This document shows, in pieces, positions 9,596 through 17,998 of a stretch of 64,000 nt of DNA; positions within the stretch are counted from its first letter, which is position 1, and every line of letters starts with the position of its first letter. The notes beneath the pieces were generated by a model, which saw only the letters and a list, made by a program, of their open reading frames with translations, ran no database searches and had not been told where the DNA came from. Source of the stretch: Chromatiales bacterium (lineage in GTDB: Bacteria; Pseudomonadota; Gammaproteobacteria; UBA6429); NCBI GenBank assembly GCA_027076405.1, contig JALTJN010000362.1:434001-498000 (forward strand), given 5' to 3'. A program made the position numbers and the translations under genes.

Positions 9596-10435
9596 TGGAA
9601 TTCCAAGCATTGCTCGAGCATTATTAATATCAGATTCAAGCTCATCTAATTTATTCAGATCTTCTGCTGATTTAATGCCTATTTTCTGAAAAGCAGGATA
9701 CTGTGACCAGTCTGGTAAGGTGCAGGGATGATCCGTTCCCCGAAAAGTATTCAGTCCTGCAATAATGACAATATCGGTAAGATCTACCTGTTCTGCTCCT
9801 TTTCTAAACTGATCAACATAGTTTACTGAAGCATCAATAATATGCTGGGGGAATGACCATGACTTTAAAATCATTTCACCGACTTGAGTATGTACTTTTC
9901 CCATGACTTCAATTAATAAGCCTGGTTCGTTTTCTACCTCAGGAAATGTTTCGATACACTTTGCCATTGGCAAGTAACCTATATTATGTACCAGACCTGC
10001 GAGCAATGCTTCGTCGGGATTGAGTTTGGTGTAGCGGACGGCTATTGCATAAGCGTGAGCAGAAACTTCGGTACTGTGTTTATTGAGCTCATTAAAAAAG
10101 GGTTTTAGTAAACCTTTTGGCTGATTAAACATTTGAGTAATGGCATGACTGGTGACTAATGTTTTTACCAACTGTAATCCCATTCGAGAGACTGCAAGTT
10201 GCAGACTGCTAATTTCCTGATTACCTCTGTAAAGCGCATTGTTGGCAACTTTTAATACGCGCGCTGCGAGAGAAGGATCTCGTGTCATCACTTTAGCGAT
10301 GTTACTTATATTTGAGTCAGGATCATCAACAACCTTTTTTACCTGTAAAAATACATCAGGCATTGATGGTAAAACCAGTTGGTTGGTTTTTATTTTTGTT
10401 TCAAGCATTCCAAGAATTTTTTGCTCTAATTCCAT
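9581..10435 (-). CDS. HDOD domain signalling protein
   Basis: 284-residue protein that is nearly all HDOD domain. Features are LVLPSMPDVFLQVKKVVDDPDSNISNIAKVM, MTRDPSLAARVLKVANNALYRG, the helix with VSRMGLQLVKTLVTSHAI, and GLVHNIGYLPMAKCIETFP, where an HN replaces the HD of active phosphohydrolases. That substitution argues for a regulatory rather than enzymatic protein. It is monocistronic and convergent with the preceding gene. It is the second HDOD protein within 8 kb. Confidence 0.88.
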   Translation of the reverse strand: MELEQKILGMLETKIKTNQLVLPSMPDVFLQVKKVVDDPDSNISNIAKVMTRDPSLAARVLKVANNALYRGNQEISSLQLAVSRMGLQLVKTLVTSHAITQMFNQPKGLLKPFFNELNKHSTEVSAHAYAIAVRYTKLNPDEALLAGLVHNIGYLPMAKCIETFPEVENEPGLLIEVMGKVHTQVGEMILKSWSFPQHIIDASVNYVDQFRKGAEQVDLTDIVIIAGLNTFRGTDHPCTLPDWSQYPAFQKIGIKSAEDLNKLDELESDINNARAMLGIPSGVK

Positions 10436-10540
10436 ACAACCCTATGATATTTGTATACAAATAATCGTGAGATAACTATACCTCTATATCTGTATTTGTA
10501 CCATAATATAGGGGGTATTGAATAATCTATGGGAGTTCGA

Positions 10541-10861
10541 ATGAAGTCATTTTTACATGATTTGAGGCCAATGCGCATTTTATTATTAATTGCGGTTTTG
10601 ATTTCAATGATATTTAAACCGGCACCGGGTACAGAACTGGTCTATGAAGGTTGGGGCGTTTTTTCAACATTATTATTACCGGTTTTTTCACCAATATTAC
10701 TGATGCTTTTGTGGCTCGATAGTTTGATAGCGAAGTTGTGGTCAACACAAACCGAGGGAGAAGAACAAAAACGTTACAAAATGATTTTGCGCATTAATTT
10801 AAGTTTAAGCATTATCTTTATTTTAGTTTGGTATTCGTATTTTCAGGCTTTGGCAGGATAA
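10541..10861 (+). CDS. small integral membrane protein, 106 aa
   Basis: The product is not recognised. Three hydrophobic segments are visible: RILLLIAVLISMIF near residue 12, a central LLLPVFSPILLMLLWL, and LSLSIIFILVWYSY at the C-terminus. The start at 10541 is favoured over the ATG at 10529 because GGGAG sits 6 bases before it. It stops 1 base before the FHA gene, so the two are surely co-transcribed, and the membrane protein may be the partner of the FHA protein. Confidence 0.65.
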   Translation: MKSFLHDLRPMRILLLIAVLISMIFKPAPGTELVYEGWGVFSTLLLPVFSPILLMLLWLDSLIAKLWSTQTEGEEQKRYKMILRINLSLSIIFILVWYSYFQALAG

Positions 10862-10862
10862 A

Positions 10863-11246
10863 ATGGCTTTACTGATACAATTTACAGAAAATGGTGCGGG
10901 AATAAAATTATCTCTGGAAAAGCAACGCACAACAATAGGTCGTGATGCCATTAATGATATAAGTTTGGATGATGAACTTGCCAGTAAAAATCATGCTGTG
11001 CTGGAAATAATTCAAACTGAAGAGAAAATAGAATTTTTTATTCAGGACTTAAATAGTACCAATCATACTTTTGTGAATGATGAGCCGGTTGATCTGCATA
11101 AACTGAAAGACGGTGATTTAATCCGTATTGGAATGAGTGATTTCCGGTTTATTTCGCAAGATCCGGGCTCGCTGGACGAGACAGCAGAATTATATAAAAC
11201 ATGGATTCCGGGGGTATTTTATACCGGTAAGAAAAAGAAAAAATAA
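10863..11246 (+). CDS. FHA domain protein
   Basis: 127 residues consisting of one forkhead-associated domain, a phosphothreonine-peptide binding fold. Conserved points are TIGRDAINDISL (Gly-Arg), the SKNHAVLE block (Ser-x2-His) and LNSTNHTFVND (the Asn-rich loop). The last residues are a run of lysines (TGKKKKK). No kinase or phosphatase gene is adjacent, so the phospho-partner is unknown. It starts 1 base after the stop of the membrane protein gene and has CAGGA just upstream. Confidence 0.87.
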   Translation: MALLIQFTENGAGIKLSLEKQRTTIGRDAINDISLDDELASKNHAVLEIIQTEEKIEFFIQDLNSTNHTFVNDEPVDLHKLKDGDLIRIGMSDFRFISQDPGSLDETAELYKTWIPGVFYTGKKKKK

Positions 11247-11261
11247 AAAGAGTTATTTTTT

Positions 11262-11600
11262 CTACTCGCAATGCTGATCAATAAAATTTTCAATAAATGA
11301 AGCTGATTGCGCACCGCTAAAACGCGCTTTTTCTTCACCATTTTGAATCAGTAAAATCGTAGGGAAGCCGCGAACCTGATACTGACCGGCAATTTTCATA
11401 TTCTTACCTTCATCAACCTCCAGCTTTGCCAGTGCAATGTCAAAATCAAGGTTTTCAACAACCTGCTTAAGAATGGGGGCAATGACAACGCAGGGCGGAC
11501 ACCAGTCAGCCCATAAATCTACCAGTACGGGTTTATGCATCGATGCGTTTATGACATCTTCTTCAAAAGATTCAACCGAGGTATCAAAAATGGCGTTCAT
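11262..11600 (-). CDS. thioredoxin
   Basis: 112-residue cytosolic thioredoxin. The active site is WADWCPPC, so the usual WCGPC has Pro in place of the first Gly, a variant that may shift redox potential. The cis-Pro motif is VRGFPTILLIQNGEE. The start at 11600 (MNAIFDTS) is chosen over a longer reading from 11639 because it gives the normal thioredoxin N-terminus and has an AGAAGAAAAG purine tract upstream. It converges on the FHA gene. Confidence 0.9.
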   Translation of the reverse strand: MNAIFDTSVESFEEDVINASMHKPVLVDLWADWCPPCVVIAPILKQVVENLDFDIALAKLEVDEGKNMKIAGQYQVRGFPTILLIQNGEEKARFSGAQSASFIENFIDQHCE

Positions 11601-11908
11601 CGTTACTTTTCTTCTTTCAATTAAATAATTCAGGTTCAAAATAAGAACATTTTTTATTTGCTCTCTTGAGCAAAAACAAAACCGTCATTCCAGCAAGCTT
11701 TAAGCCGGAAGAAGGTGAGACTAGCACAGTCGAGAAGCTGGCCTGGGCCATCTGGCGCTTAAGCAACTTTAGATTAATCAGATATAGCGTTGCAAAACTC
11801 AATACTTGCAGCAACTTTGCCCTGGCCGTCTAAAATTTAGCGCAGCTATGATACTCTTTTCTTTGTTATTTCTACATACTCTTTAAGACTGAAAAGTGGT
11901 TGGTTTTT
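11601..11908. other. divergent intergenic region with a GTCATTCC-type repeat relic
   Basis: About 308 bases between the divergent thioredoxin and TlpA-like genes; it must hold both promoters. Positions about 11682-11710 read GTCATTCCAGCAAGCTTTAA followed by GCCGGAA. This resembles a decayed form of the widespread GTCATTCC-x-GC...GCxGGAAT intergenic repeat. The short open frame on the minus strand here (11617-11814) starts with TTG and has no ribosome binding site. No other gene is supported. Confidence 0.4.
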
Positions 11909-12385
11909 ATGAAAACTCGTTATGGCATTATTTTTATTTTAAGTTTCTTTGTTTTTCAAGCTCAGGCAACCGTTGGATACAAGGTTGGTAACACCGCACC
12001 GGAATTTAAATTAAAGTCTCTTGATGGAAATAGGCATTCATTAACCTCATTACGTGATAAAGGTGATGTTTTGCTGGTTTTCTGGGCGGTTGACTGCGTG
12101 TATTGCTATGCACATATTAAACACTTTAATCGGGCGTATGAGCAGTTTAAAGACAAACTAACGATAGCAGCAATTAATGTTGGTGGTGAATATAAAAAAG
12201 AAGTTGAGGAATATGTAAAAGACAATAAACTGAAGTATTTGATATTGAGTGAGCGATTAAATAATTTAGATGTCGCTCAAAGCTACCATGTTTTAGGTAC
12301 TCCAACGGTTGTGCTTGTTTCTAAAAAAGGCAAGGTACTTTTTTATGGACATAGCGTGCCTGATTTAAAACGCTGGATTAAGTAA
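11909..12385 (+). CDS. periplasmic TlpA-like thiol-disulfide protein
   Basis: 158-residue exported thioredoxin-fold protein. The N-terminus is a signal peptide (hydrophobic GIIFILSFFVFQ, cleavage expected after QAQA). The mature domain begins KVGNTAPEFKLKSLDG, typical of AhpC/TSA-TlpA proteins. It has WAVDCVYC as the CxxC active site and LGTPTVVLVS as the cis-Pro motif. The ATG at 11909 is chosen; the upstream TTG at 11900 is less likely. It converges directly on cheV with no spacer. It is the third thioredoxin-fold protein in 4 kb, after 8609 and 11262. Confidence 0.82.
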   Translation: MKTRYGIIFILSFFVFQAQATVGYKVGNTAPEFKLKSLDGNRHSLTSLRDKGDVLLVFWAVDCVYCYAHIKHFNRAYEQFKDKLTIAAINVGGEYKKEVEEYVKDNKLKYLILSERLNNLDVAQSYHVLGTPTVVLVSKKGKVLFYGHSVPDLKRWIK

Positions 12386-13351
12386 CTAGCTTTCTAAATT
12401 TTTAGTGCTCGGTGTTATATAGTTCAGCACGGCTTTTGAAAGTTCAACCGGATCAAATTTTGGTAAGTAATGATCTGCCCCGACCTGTTTACCCAGTGCC
12501 ATATTGGTGTCAGCGGATAAAGACGAGTGCATCAAAACCGGAATACCTTTAAAACGAGAATCAGATTTGATTTTTTTCGTTAAAACATAACCATCCATCC
12601 CCGGCATTTCGACATCGGTCAGAATGAGTTTTAAATAATCTTTAACCGGGACCCCCATTGATTCGGCGCGGGTGGCTAACTCCTGTAGTTTTTCCCAGGC
12701 ATCGTCCCCATTTTTTGCACTGACATAATTGATGTCCATTTTCTGTAAGGTTTTTTCTATTTGTTTACGAGCCACTACAGAGTCATCTGCAAACAGCATA
12801 AACGATTCAAAATCTGTTTTTTCGATGGTTTCAAATGCACTTTCATCTTCATCAATGCCGGCAGTTTCACTGAGTACTTTCTCGACATCAATAATCATGG
12901 CTATTCGATCATCTTTAAGTTCGGTCACCGCAGTGACTAGTCCGCCCATTTTATTTGCCATCATCGCGGGGGGCACTCGAATATCATTCCATTCCATACG
13001 AATAATCTGTTCGACTGATTTGACCAGCATGCCCTGAGTGGTTTTATTAAATTCGGTAATAATTAACTTATCTGCGGGCTCTTCAACATCCATTCCGCAA
13101 AATTGAGCGAGATTAATAACCGGTAGCATCGTTCCGCGCAGGCTTACCATTCCCATAACGCCTGGTGGCATGTCCGGTGCGTGGGTAATCTCAGGAACCT
13201 GAATGACTTCACGAATTTTAAATACATTTAGCCCAAAAACCTCTTCCCGCCCGGTATTTCTGTCTAATCCAAGGCTGAACAGGAGAATTTCTAAACGGTT
13301 AGCGCCTGCGAGTTGAGTGCGCTCATCGACGGATTGTATAAAATTGCTCAT
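12386..13351 (-). CDS. cheV: chemotaxis coupling/response protein CheV
   Basis: 321 residues with a CheW-like coupling domain (about 15-165; FGLNVFKIREVIQVPEITHAP and GMVSLRGTMLPVINLAQF) followed by a response-regulator receiver domain (about 178-310). The receiver phosphoacceptor Asp lies in LILTDVEMPGMDGYVL, with the Thr/Ser and Lys switch residues in PVLMHSSL and HYLPKF. CheV couples chemoreceptors to CheA and buffers phosphorylation. No other che genes are in the window, so this is a stand-alone copy. Confidence 0.94.
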   Translation of the reverse strand: MSNFIQSVDERTQLAGANRLEILLFSLGLDRNTGREEVFGLNVFKIREVIQVPEITHAPDMPPGVMGMVSLRGTMLPVINLAQFCGMDVEEPADKLIITEFNKTTQGMLVKSVEQIIRMEWNDIRVPPAMMANKMGGLVTAVTELKDDRIAMIIDVEKVLSETAGIDEDESAFETIEKTDFESFMLFADDSVVARKQIEKTLQKMDINYVSAKNGDDAWEKLQELATRAESMGVPVKDYLKLILTDVEMPGMDGYVLTKKIKSDSRFKGIPVLMHSSLSADTNMALGKQVGADHYLPKFDPVELSKAVLNYITPSTKNLES

Positions 13352-13558
13352 AATATTTTCTACTAAGGTTAGTTGCCGTTCAATTATTAAATTTATCTAA
13401 AGATATATGCTAATTAGCGACATAAGAGGAAAAAACTTTAGTAAAATTGTTTTTTACCGTTTTATTGACCTATGAATAATAGGGGAACCTGGTTGCCCGC
13501 TTGTCATATGTTCAAAAACGACTTTAGTTATCACGATAAGCGTGAATCAGGAGAAATT

Positions 13559-13912
13559 ATGTCGAACGAATTTGAAAAGATTGACCATGTAGAAGGTCAG
13601 GGAAAAGAAGCAACAGCAGGCAGTCCCATTGTTGTACATTACACCGGCTGGTTATTTGATGCCGATAAAGACGATAACAAAGGGGATAAGTTTGATAGCT
13701 CTTTAGATAGAAATGATCCTTTTTCTTTTAATCTCGGTGCAGGTCAGGTTATTAAAGGTTGGGATCAGGGCTTTGAGGGAATGAAAGAAGGTGGCAAACG
13801 CACTTTAATCATTCCGGCGGATATGGGCTATGGTGCAGCGGGTGCCGGGGGCGTTATTCCACCAAATGCAACGTTAGTTTTTGATATTGAGTTAATCGAA
13901 GTTCAGGGTTAA
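13559..13912 (+). CDS. FKBP-type peptidyl-prolyl cis-trans isomerase
   Basis: 117-residue single-domain FKBP. The conserved active-site residues are in [31 protein letters not shown] and [15 protein letters not shown], and the domain closes with [17 protein letters not shown]. There is no signal peptide, so it acts in the cytosol. The start at 13559 (MSNEFEKID) is set by a strong CAGGAGAAATT ribosome binding site. The frame stays open back to 13472 but has no such site there. A rho-independent terminator follows at 13926. Confidence 0.93.
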   Translation: MSNEFEKIDHVEGQGKEATAGSPIVVHYTGWLFDADKDDNKGDKFDSSLDRNDPFSFNLGAGQVIKGWDQGFEGMKEGGKRTLIIPADMGYGAAGAGGVIPPNATLVFDIELIEVQG

Positions 13913-13925
13913 AACGAGATATAAA

Positions 13926-13951
13926 AAAAGGGCTGAATAATCAGCCCTTTT
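13926..13951. terminator. bidirectional rho-independent terminator
   Basis: Stem AAAAGGGCTGA / TCAGCCCTTTT with a 4-base ATAA loop, A-tract on the left and T-tract on the right. It lies between the convergent FKBP and RRM genes and can serve both. Confidence 0.88.
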
Positions 13952-13970
13952 TATTTTAAGCGAGTAAATC

Positions 13971-14432
13971 TTACGCGGTACGCTTACGGCGAGTTGCATA
14001 GTTAACTTTAATGTCACGGCCAAAGAATTCTGAGCCGTCTAAATCCGCAATGGCTGCTTTCGCTGCTTTTTTGTCCATTTCAACAAAAGCAAAGCCTTTA
14101 GGACGACGTGTTGCACGATCTGTCATGACGCGTACTCCCAGGACTTCACCATATTCTTCAAAAAGTTCGCGTAAATCACCGGCACTTGCTTTAAAAGCAA
14201 GGTTACCAATAAAAATAGAAACCTGCTTTGAACCGACTAAGTTAAACTCCATTGGCATAACCGCAAGAATACCGGCAATAAAAGCACCGGCTAATACAGC
14301 ATAAGCAACTAAACGAGCAGACTCGGGATTAATATTAATAAACGGGACAAGAAAATAACTGATAACAGATAGAATAAGCGCAATAATGAGAGAACGAATA
14401 ATATTTTTAAAAGTAGGTAAGGAAATTTTCAT
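13971..14432 (-). CDS. membrane-anchored RRM RNA-binding protein
   Basis: 153 residues. The N-terminal 65 contain two hydrophobic segments (IIRSLIIALILSVISYFLV and LVAYAVLAGAFIAGILAVM). The rest is one RNA recognition motif with RNP2 as IFIGNL, RNP1 as KGFAFVEM and a basic RRKRTA tail. Stand-alone bacterial RRM proteins are typically about 90 residues and soluble. Here the domain is tethered to the membrane with the RRM predicted on the cytosolic side. RNA targets are unknown. Transcribed alone and ending at the shared terminator. Confidence 0.88.
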   Translation of the reverse strand: MKISLPTFKNIIRSLIIALILSVISYFLVPFININPESARLVAYAVLAGAFIAGILAVMPMEFNLVGSKQVSIFIGNLAFKASAGDLRELFEEYGEVLGVRVMTDRATRRPKGFAFVEMDKKAAKAAIADLDGSEFFGRDIKVNYATRRKRTA

Positions 14433-14624
14433 TTTAAATTCACTTGATTTGGTAAGGTTAAAAAATGTACATCAGGAGCAATTCTCCTTGCATGTACGAT
14501 AAGGGGGGTATTATACCAGACTCATTTAGTTGATGGCGAATTATGCTAATACAAATAATACTGCCGAGTTCCGGTTAAAAATAATACCGCTTTAACAAAA
14601 AATAAAATGGTATGAGAAAAGGTA

Positions 14625-14843
14625 ATGACAGAATATGATTTTATATTGCATTTATCTGCAGATGAATATTTACATTATTATAAAGGTGTTGCCAAAGCTA
14701 TTCAGGTAGAAAGTACTACGGGAAAAAGTATCCGCTTCCCTGCTCATAAAATGCGCGAGTTTGTTTTGGCTGAGGGTATTCACGGTTTATTTCGAATGAC
14801 GATAGGTAATAATAAAATTATCTCGATTAGACGATTGAGATAA
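14625..14843 (+). CDS. DUF2835 family protein
   Basis: 72 residues resembling the DUF2835 family of small gammaproteobacterial proteins: a LSADEYLHYYKGVAKAIQV opening, central SIRFPAHKMREFVL, then EGIHGLFRM and a SIRRLR ending. AAAGG lies 4 bases before the ATG. No function is known for the family. It lies 62 bases upstream of the glycerophosphodiesterase gene on the same strand. Confidence 0.8.
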   Translation: MTEYDFILHLSADEYLHYYKGVAKAIQVESTTGKSIRFPAHKMREFVLAEGIHGLFRMTIGNNKIISIRRLR

Positions 14844-14905
14844 TGTTTTTTTAAGTAAATTAAGCTACGCTTTTAATAGTGGACAAATGAAAGGGAGGTG
14901 ATATT

Positions 14906-15640
14906 TTGCAACCGGTTTTTATTGCACACAGAGGCTACGCCTCGGCGTATCCTGAAAATACTCTAATCGCACTCGATGCTGCATTTCAGGCTGGTGCAGA
15001 GTATGTTGAAGTTGATATTCAATTTACTTCAGATCATATTCCCGTTTTATTTCATGACCGTGATTTACAACGACTTTGTCAGCAAAGCGGTGCCATACAT
15101 GATTATACCTTTTCCGAGCTGGAGCAGTTTAATGTTAGCGACAGTGAAAAGTTTTCCACAAAATACAGTGATAATAAAATAACATCACTACAGGTTTTTA
15201 TAGATTATTTAAAACAACATCCGCAACTAAGAGCATTTATTGAATTAAAGCGTTTGATGATCGATACCTTTGCTGAGGAGCAAGTTTTAAAAATCCTTCT
15301 GCCCATGTTTGAAGGTATGAATGAGCAGATAAGTTTTATTTCCTATAACCAGTTTATCCTGAAAAAAATTCATGACAGTACAGATTTTGCAACAGGGATT
15401 GTCGTCGATAAGTGGGGCGATATTAATACTAAAGCCAACTGGCAATCTCAATGGCTATTTTGTTCTGCTGAAGGTTTACCGGAAAATAATGAAGCCTTAA
15501 ATATAAAGTCTAAAATTGCTGTTTTTGAAGTAGGTAATGTGGGGCTAGCTAAACATTTATTGGCAAAAGGGATTACCTATTTAGAAACCTTTCGAATAAA
15601 AGAGATGCTTACCGCCTTTGCAAAAGAGGGTAGTTCGTGA
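14906..15640 (+). CDS. glycerophosphodiester phosphodiesterase
   Basis: 244-residue cytosolic GDPD (UgpQ/GlpQ superfamily), which hydrolyses deacylated phospholipids such as glycerophosphocholine to sn-glycerol-3-phosphate and an alcohol. Catalytic residues are in FIAHRGYASAYPENTL (His-Arg and Glu), VEVDIQFT (Glu/Asp metal ligands) and PVLFHDRDLQRL (second His). There is no signal peptide, so the substrate must be imported or internal. The start is TTG at 14906, supported by GGGAGGTG 6 bases before. The end overlaps the next gene by 4 bases (GTGA). Confidence 0.92.
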   Translation: MQPVFIAHRGYASAYPENTLIALDAAFQAGAEYVEVDIQFTSDHIPVLFHDRDLQRLCQQSGAIHDYTFSELEQFNVSDSEKFSTKYSDNKITSLQVFIDYLKQHPQLRAFIELKRLMIDTFAEEQVLKILLPMFEGMNEQISFISYNQFILKKIHDSTDFATGIVVDKWGDINTKANWQSQWLFCSAEGLPENNEALNIKSKIAVFEVGNVGLAKHLLAKGITYLETFRIKEMLTAFAKEGSS

Positions 15641-16809
15641 GCGACTTTGATGTCGTTGTCATTGGCGCGGGTATTCATGGAGCCGGTGTCGCTCAAGCTG
15701 CGGCGGCAGCAGGTTACCGGGTATTAGTTTTAGAAAAAGAAGACATTGCTTCGGGAACATCAAGTAAATCCAGCAAACTCATTCATGGCGGTTTGCGCTA
15801 TATTGAAAGTTATCAATTTTCTCTGGTCAGAAAATCGCTTAAAGAACGCGCCATTTTATGCCGCTTAGCACCGGATTTAGTCAAGTTACAACCTTTCTAT
15901 ATTCCTGTTTATAAAAGCACTATCCGTCGTCCGTGGATGATTAGAATTGGCTTAAGTTTATATGCTGTTCTGGGAGGCTTGAAAAAAGAAAATTTATTTA
16001 AATCTATATCGCGTAGAAATATTAAACAGCTTGATCAGTTAGAGCAAAAAGATTTGCAAAAAGTATATCGCTATTATGATGGACAAACTAACGATATCGA
16101 GCTGACAAAAGCGGTAATGGCCAGTGCAAAGCAACTGGGCGCAGAGCTGTTTCTACGAGTGAATATTATTTCTATACATAAAAACAGCTGTGGTTTTAAT
16201 ATAAGAATAACTAAGGACAAGATAGAACAAAACATTCAGGCAAAAGTCATTGTTAATGCTGCTGGCCCGTGGGTTAATGAATTACATAAGTTAATCCGGC
16301 CTGTAGTGAAATCTCTGAATATTGATTTAGTACAGGGGACACATATTATTCTTGATGCTCCTGCTCCTTCCGGCATTTATTATCTCGAAGCTGCTGACAA
16401 GCGAGCCGTCTTTGTTATGCCCTATAAGCACAACGGCGAATTGAAAACGATGGTCGGAACAACAGAAAAACTTTTTCAAGGTAAAGCTGATGAGGTTAAA
16501 CCAACCACAGAAGAAATAGATTACTTGTTTAATATCTATAAAACTTATTTTCCTCAACAAAATAATATTCAGGTGCTCCATCAGTTTGCAGGGTTACGAG
16601 TTTTACCAAAAGATGATGGTAGTATGTTCTCCCGCCCCAGAGATACCATTTTACACTGGGCAACCCCCGGATTATTAACATTGTATGGCGGTAAGCTCAC
16701 AGCTTACCGTTCAACCTCTGAATTAGTAATCAAAAAAATACAGCCTTTGTTAAAAAAGCATAAAAGAGTCGCGTATACAAAGCAATTATGTTTATTATTG
16801 ACGCGCTAA
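15637..16809 (+). CDS. glpD: FAD-dependent glycerol-3-phosphate dehydrogenase
   Basis: 390-residue flavoprotein of the GlpD/DAO family, oxidising sn-glycerol-3-phosphate to dihydroxyacetone phosphate and passing electrons to quinone. The dinucleotide-binding motif is VVIGAGIHGAGVAQAAAAAG at the N-terminus, followed by the GlpD signature SGTSSKSSKLIHGGLRYIE. HQFAGLRVLPKDDG and the GGKLTAYRST motif lie near the end. It is about 110 residues shorter than E. coli GlpD because the C-terminal helical cap domain is absent. The GTG start overlaps the GDPD stop, so the phosphodiesterase product is passed to this enzyme within one operon. Confidence 0.88.
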   Translation: MSDFDVVVIGAGIHGAGVAQAAAAAGYRVLVLEKEDIASGTSSKSSKLIHGGLRYIESYQFSLVRKSLKERAILCRLAPDLVKLQPFYIPVYKSTIRRPWMIRIGLSLYAVLGGLKKENLFKSISRRNIKQLDQLEQKDLQKVYRYYDGQTNDIELTKAVMASAKQLGAELFLRVNIISIHKNSCGFNIRITKDKIEQNIQAKVIVNAAGPWVNELHKLIRPVVKSLNIDLVQGTHIILDAPAPSGIYYLEAADKRAVFVMPYKHNGELKTMVGTTEKLFQGKADEVKPTTEEIDYLFNIYKTYFPQQNNIQVLHQFAGLRVLPKDDGSMFSRPRDTILHWATPGLLTLYGGKLTAYRSTSELVIKKIQPLLKKHKRVAYTKQLCLLLTR

Positions 16810-16860
16810 TTAATAAGAAGAATTATAGTTTTATTTTTAATAACAGAGAATTGCAAGGAT

Positions 16861-17994
16861 ATGCTAACACTCATATATCGCCAATTAGTTCACGAGCCTT
16901 ATCGTACGTTACTTACCAGTATTGCGATAGGGAGTGCCTTAGCGGTTATCCTGTTATTAGAGGGGTTTCAAACCGGTTTATTAGTTCAACTTAAGAATGT
17001 TGCTTTATCTCGTGGAGCTGATCTTATCGTTACTCAAAGTGGTGTGACGAATTTTATTGCCAGTCGCTCCTTGCTCCCGCAAATCAGTCGAGAAGTTGTT
17101 GAGTCGGTTAAAGGGGTTAAGGAGGCTAATCCTATTACGAGTTTACCGATTATTTATGACAAACCGGGGTACCGCAAGAGCCCGGTATTCTTTATGGTTT
17201 ATGATACCGCGGGTGGTCCTGCCGTTATTAAAGAAGGTCATAAAGCCTCCAAACCAAGAGATATCGTAATCGATGAATCTCTTGCTGTACTCTATGATTT
17301 AAAAATTAATGATCCTTTTATTGTTGCAGATTTTAAGTTTAATGTTTCAGGTATAACCGAGAAATCATCTGCATTATTTACTGCTTTTGCATACATTAGT
17401 TATGATGACATGATTGATTTCTTTTTTGACTCTGATCTTGTTGGCGATATTAGTAACCTGCCATTACTCAGTTTTCTTTTAGTCGATCTTGAACCCAATG
17501 CAGATAAAAAAACGGTTGCCGCCGCAATAGAGGCAGCAGAGAAAGATGCTGATGTTTATTTGCCGGAAGAGCTTTCAATAAATGATGTTGCTCTAGGTAA
17601 AACATTGTTCGGTCCGGTGATGGGCGTGTTAATAGCAGCCGGGTATATTATTGCATTATTAGTTGTGGGGATGATTATGTTTGCTGCTGTTCATGCTCGC
17701 TTGCGAAATTATGGGGTAATGAAAGCGCTTGGTTTCTCTGATCCTTTACTGGTTAAAGGTATGGTTTTTGAATCGCTGCTGATGATTATCTTGTCATTTC
17801 CTGTTGGCATGTTACTGGCGGAGTTAGCTTCTTTATTTATTGAACATACAGTTCCTCTTTATCTGGTGCCTGTTCTGGAACCGGTGGTGCTGGTACGCAC
17901 ATTTTTTGCTGCATTAATATTAGGCGTGATTGGTGCTTATCTTCCTTACCGTTCCATTGCAAAGCTTGATGCTGCAATCGTGTTCAGGAGTTAG
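16861..17994 (+). CDS. ABC transporter permease, FtsX/MacB type (first)
   Basis: 377 residues with the MacB/FtsX-like architecture: an N-terminal membrane helix (about 17-37), a large extracytoplasmic domain of about 200 residues, and three C-terminal helices (ALLVVGMIMFAAV and LMIILSFPVGMLLAE among them). The conserved ALGFSDPLLVKGMVFE coupling loop lies between helices. It is the first of a permease pair encoded with an ATPase. Such exporters move lipids, antibiotics or peptides or transduce force; the substrate here is not known. It starts 51 bases after glpD and probably belongs to the same transcript. Confidence 0.85.
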   Translation: MLTLIYRQLVHEPYRTLLTSIAIGSALAVILLLEGFQTGLLVQLKNVALSRGADLIVTQSGVTNFIASRSLLPQISREVVESVKGVKEANPITSLPIIYDKPGYRKSPVFFMVYDTAGGPAVIKEGHKASKPRDIVIDESLAVLYDLKINDPFIVADFKFNVSGITEKSSALFTAFAYISYDDMIDFFFDSDLVGDISNLPLLSFLLVDLEPNADKKTVAAAIEAAEKDADVYLPEELSINDVALGKTLFGPVMGVLIAAGYIIALLVVGMIMFAAVHARLRNYGVMKALGFSDPLLVKGMVFESLLMIILSFPVGMLLAELASLFIEHTVPLYLVPVLEPVVLVRTFFAALILGVIGAYLPYRSIAKLDAAIVFRS

Positions 17995-17998
17995 AAAA

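Noticed and set aside
11617..11814. 65-codon minus-strand frame
   Set aside because: TTG start without a ribosome binding site, covers a repeat relic and the thioredoxin promoter region.
14011..14304. 97-codon plus-strand frame
   Set aside because: Antisense shadow of the RRM gene.
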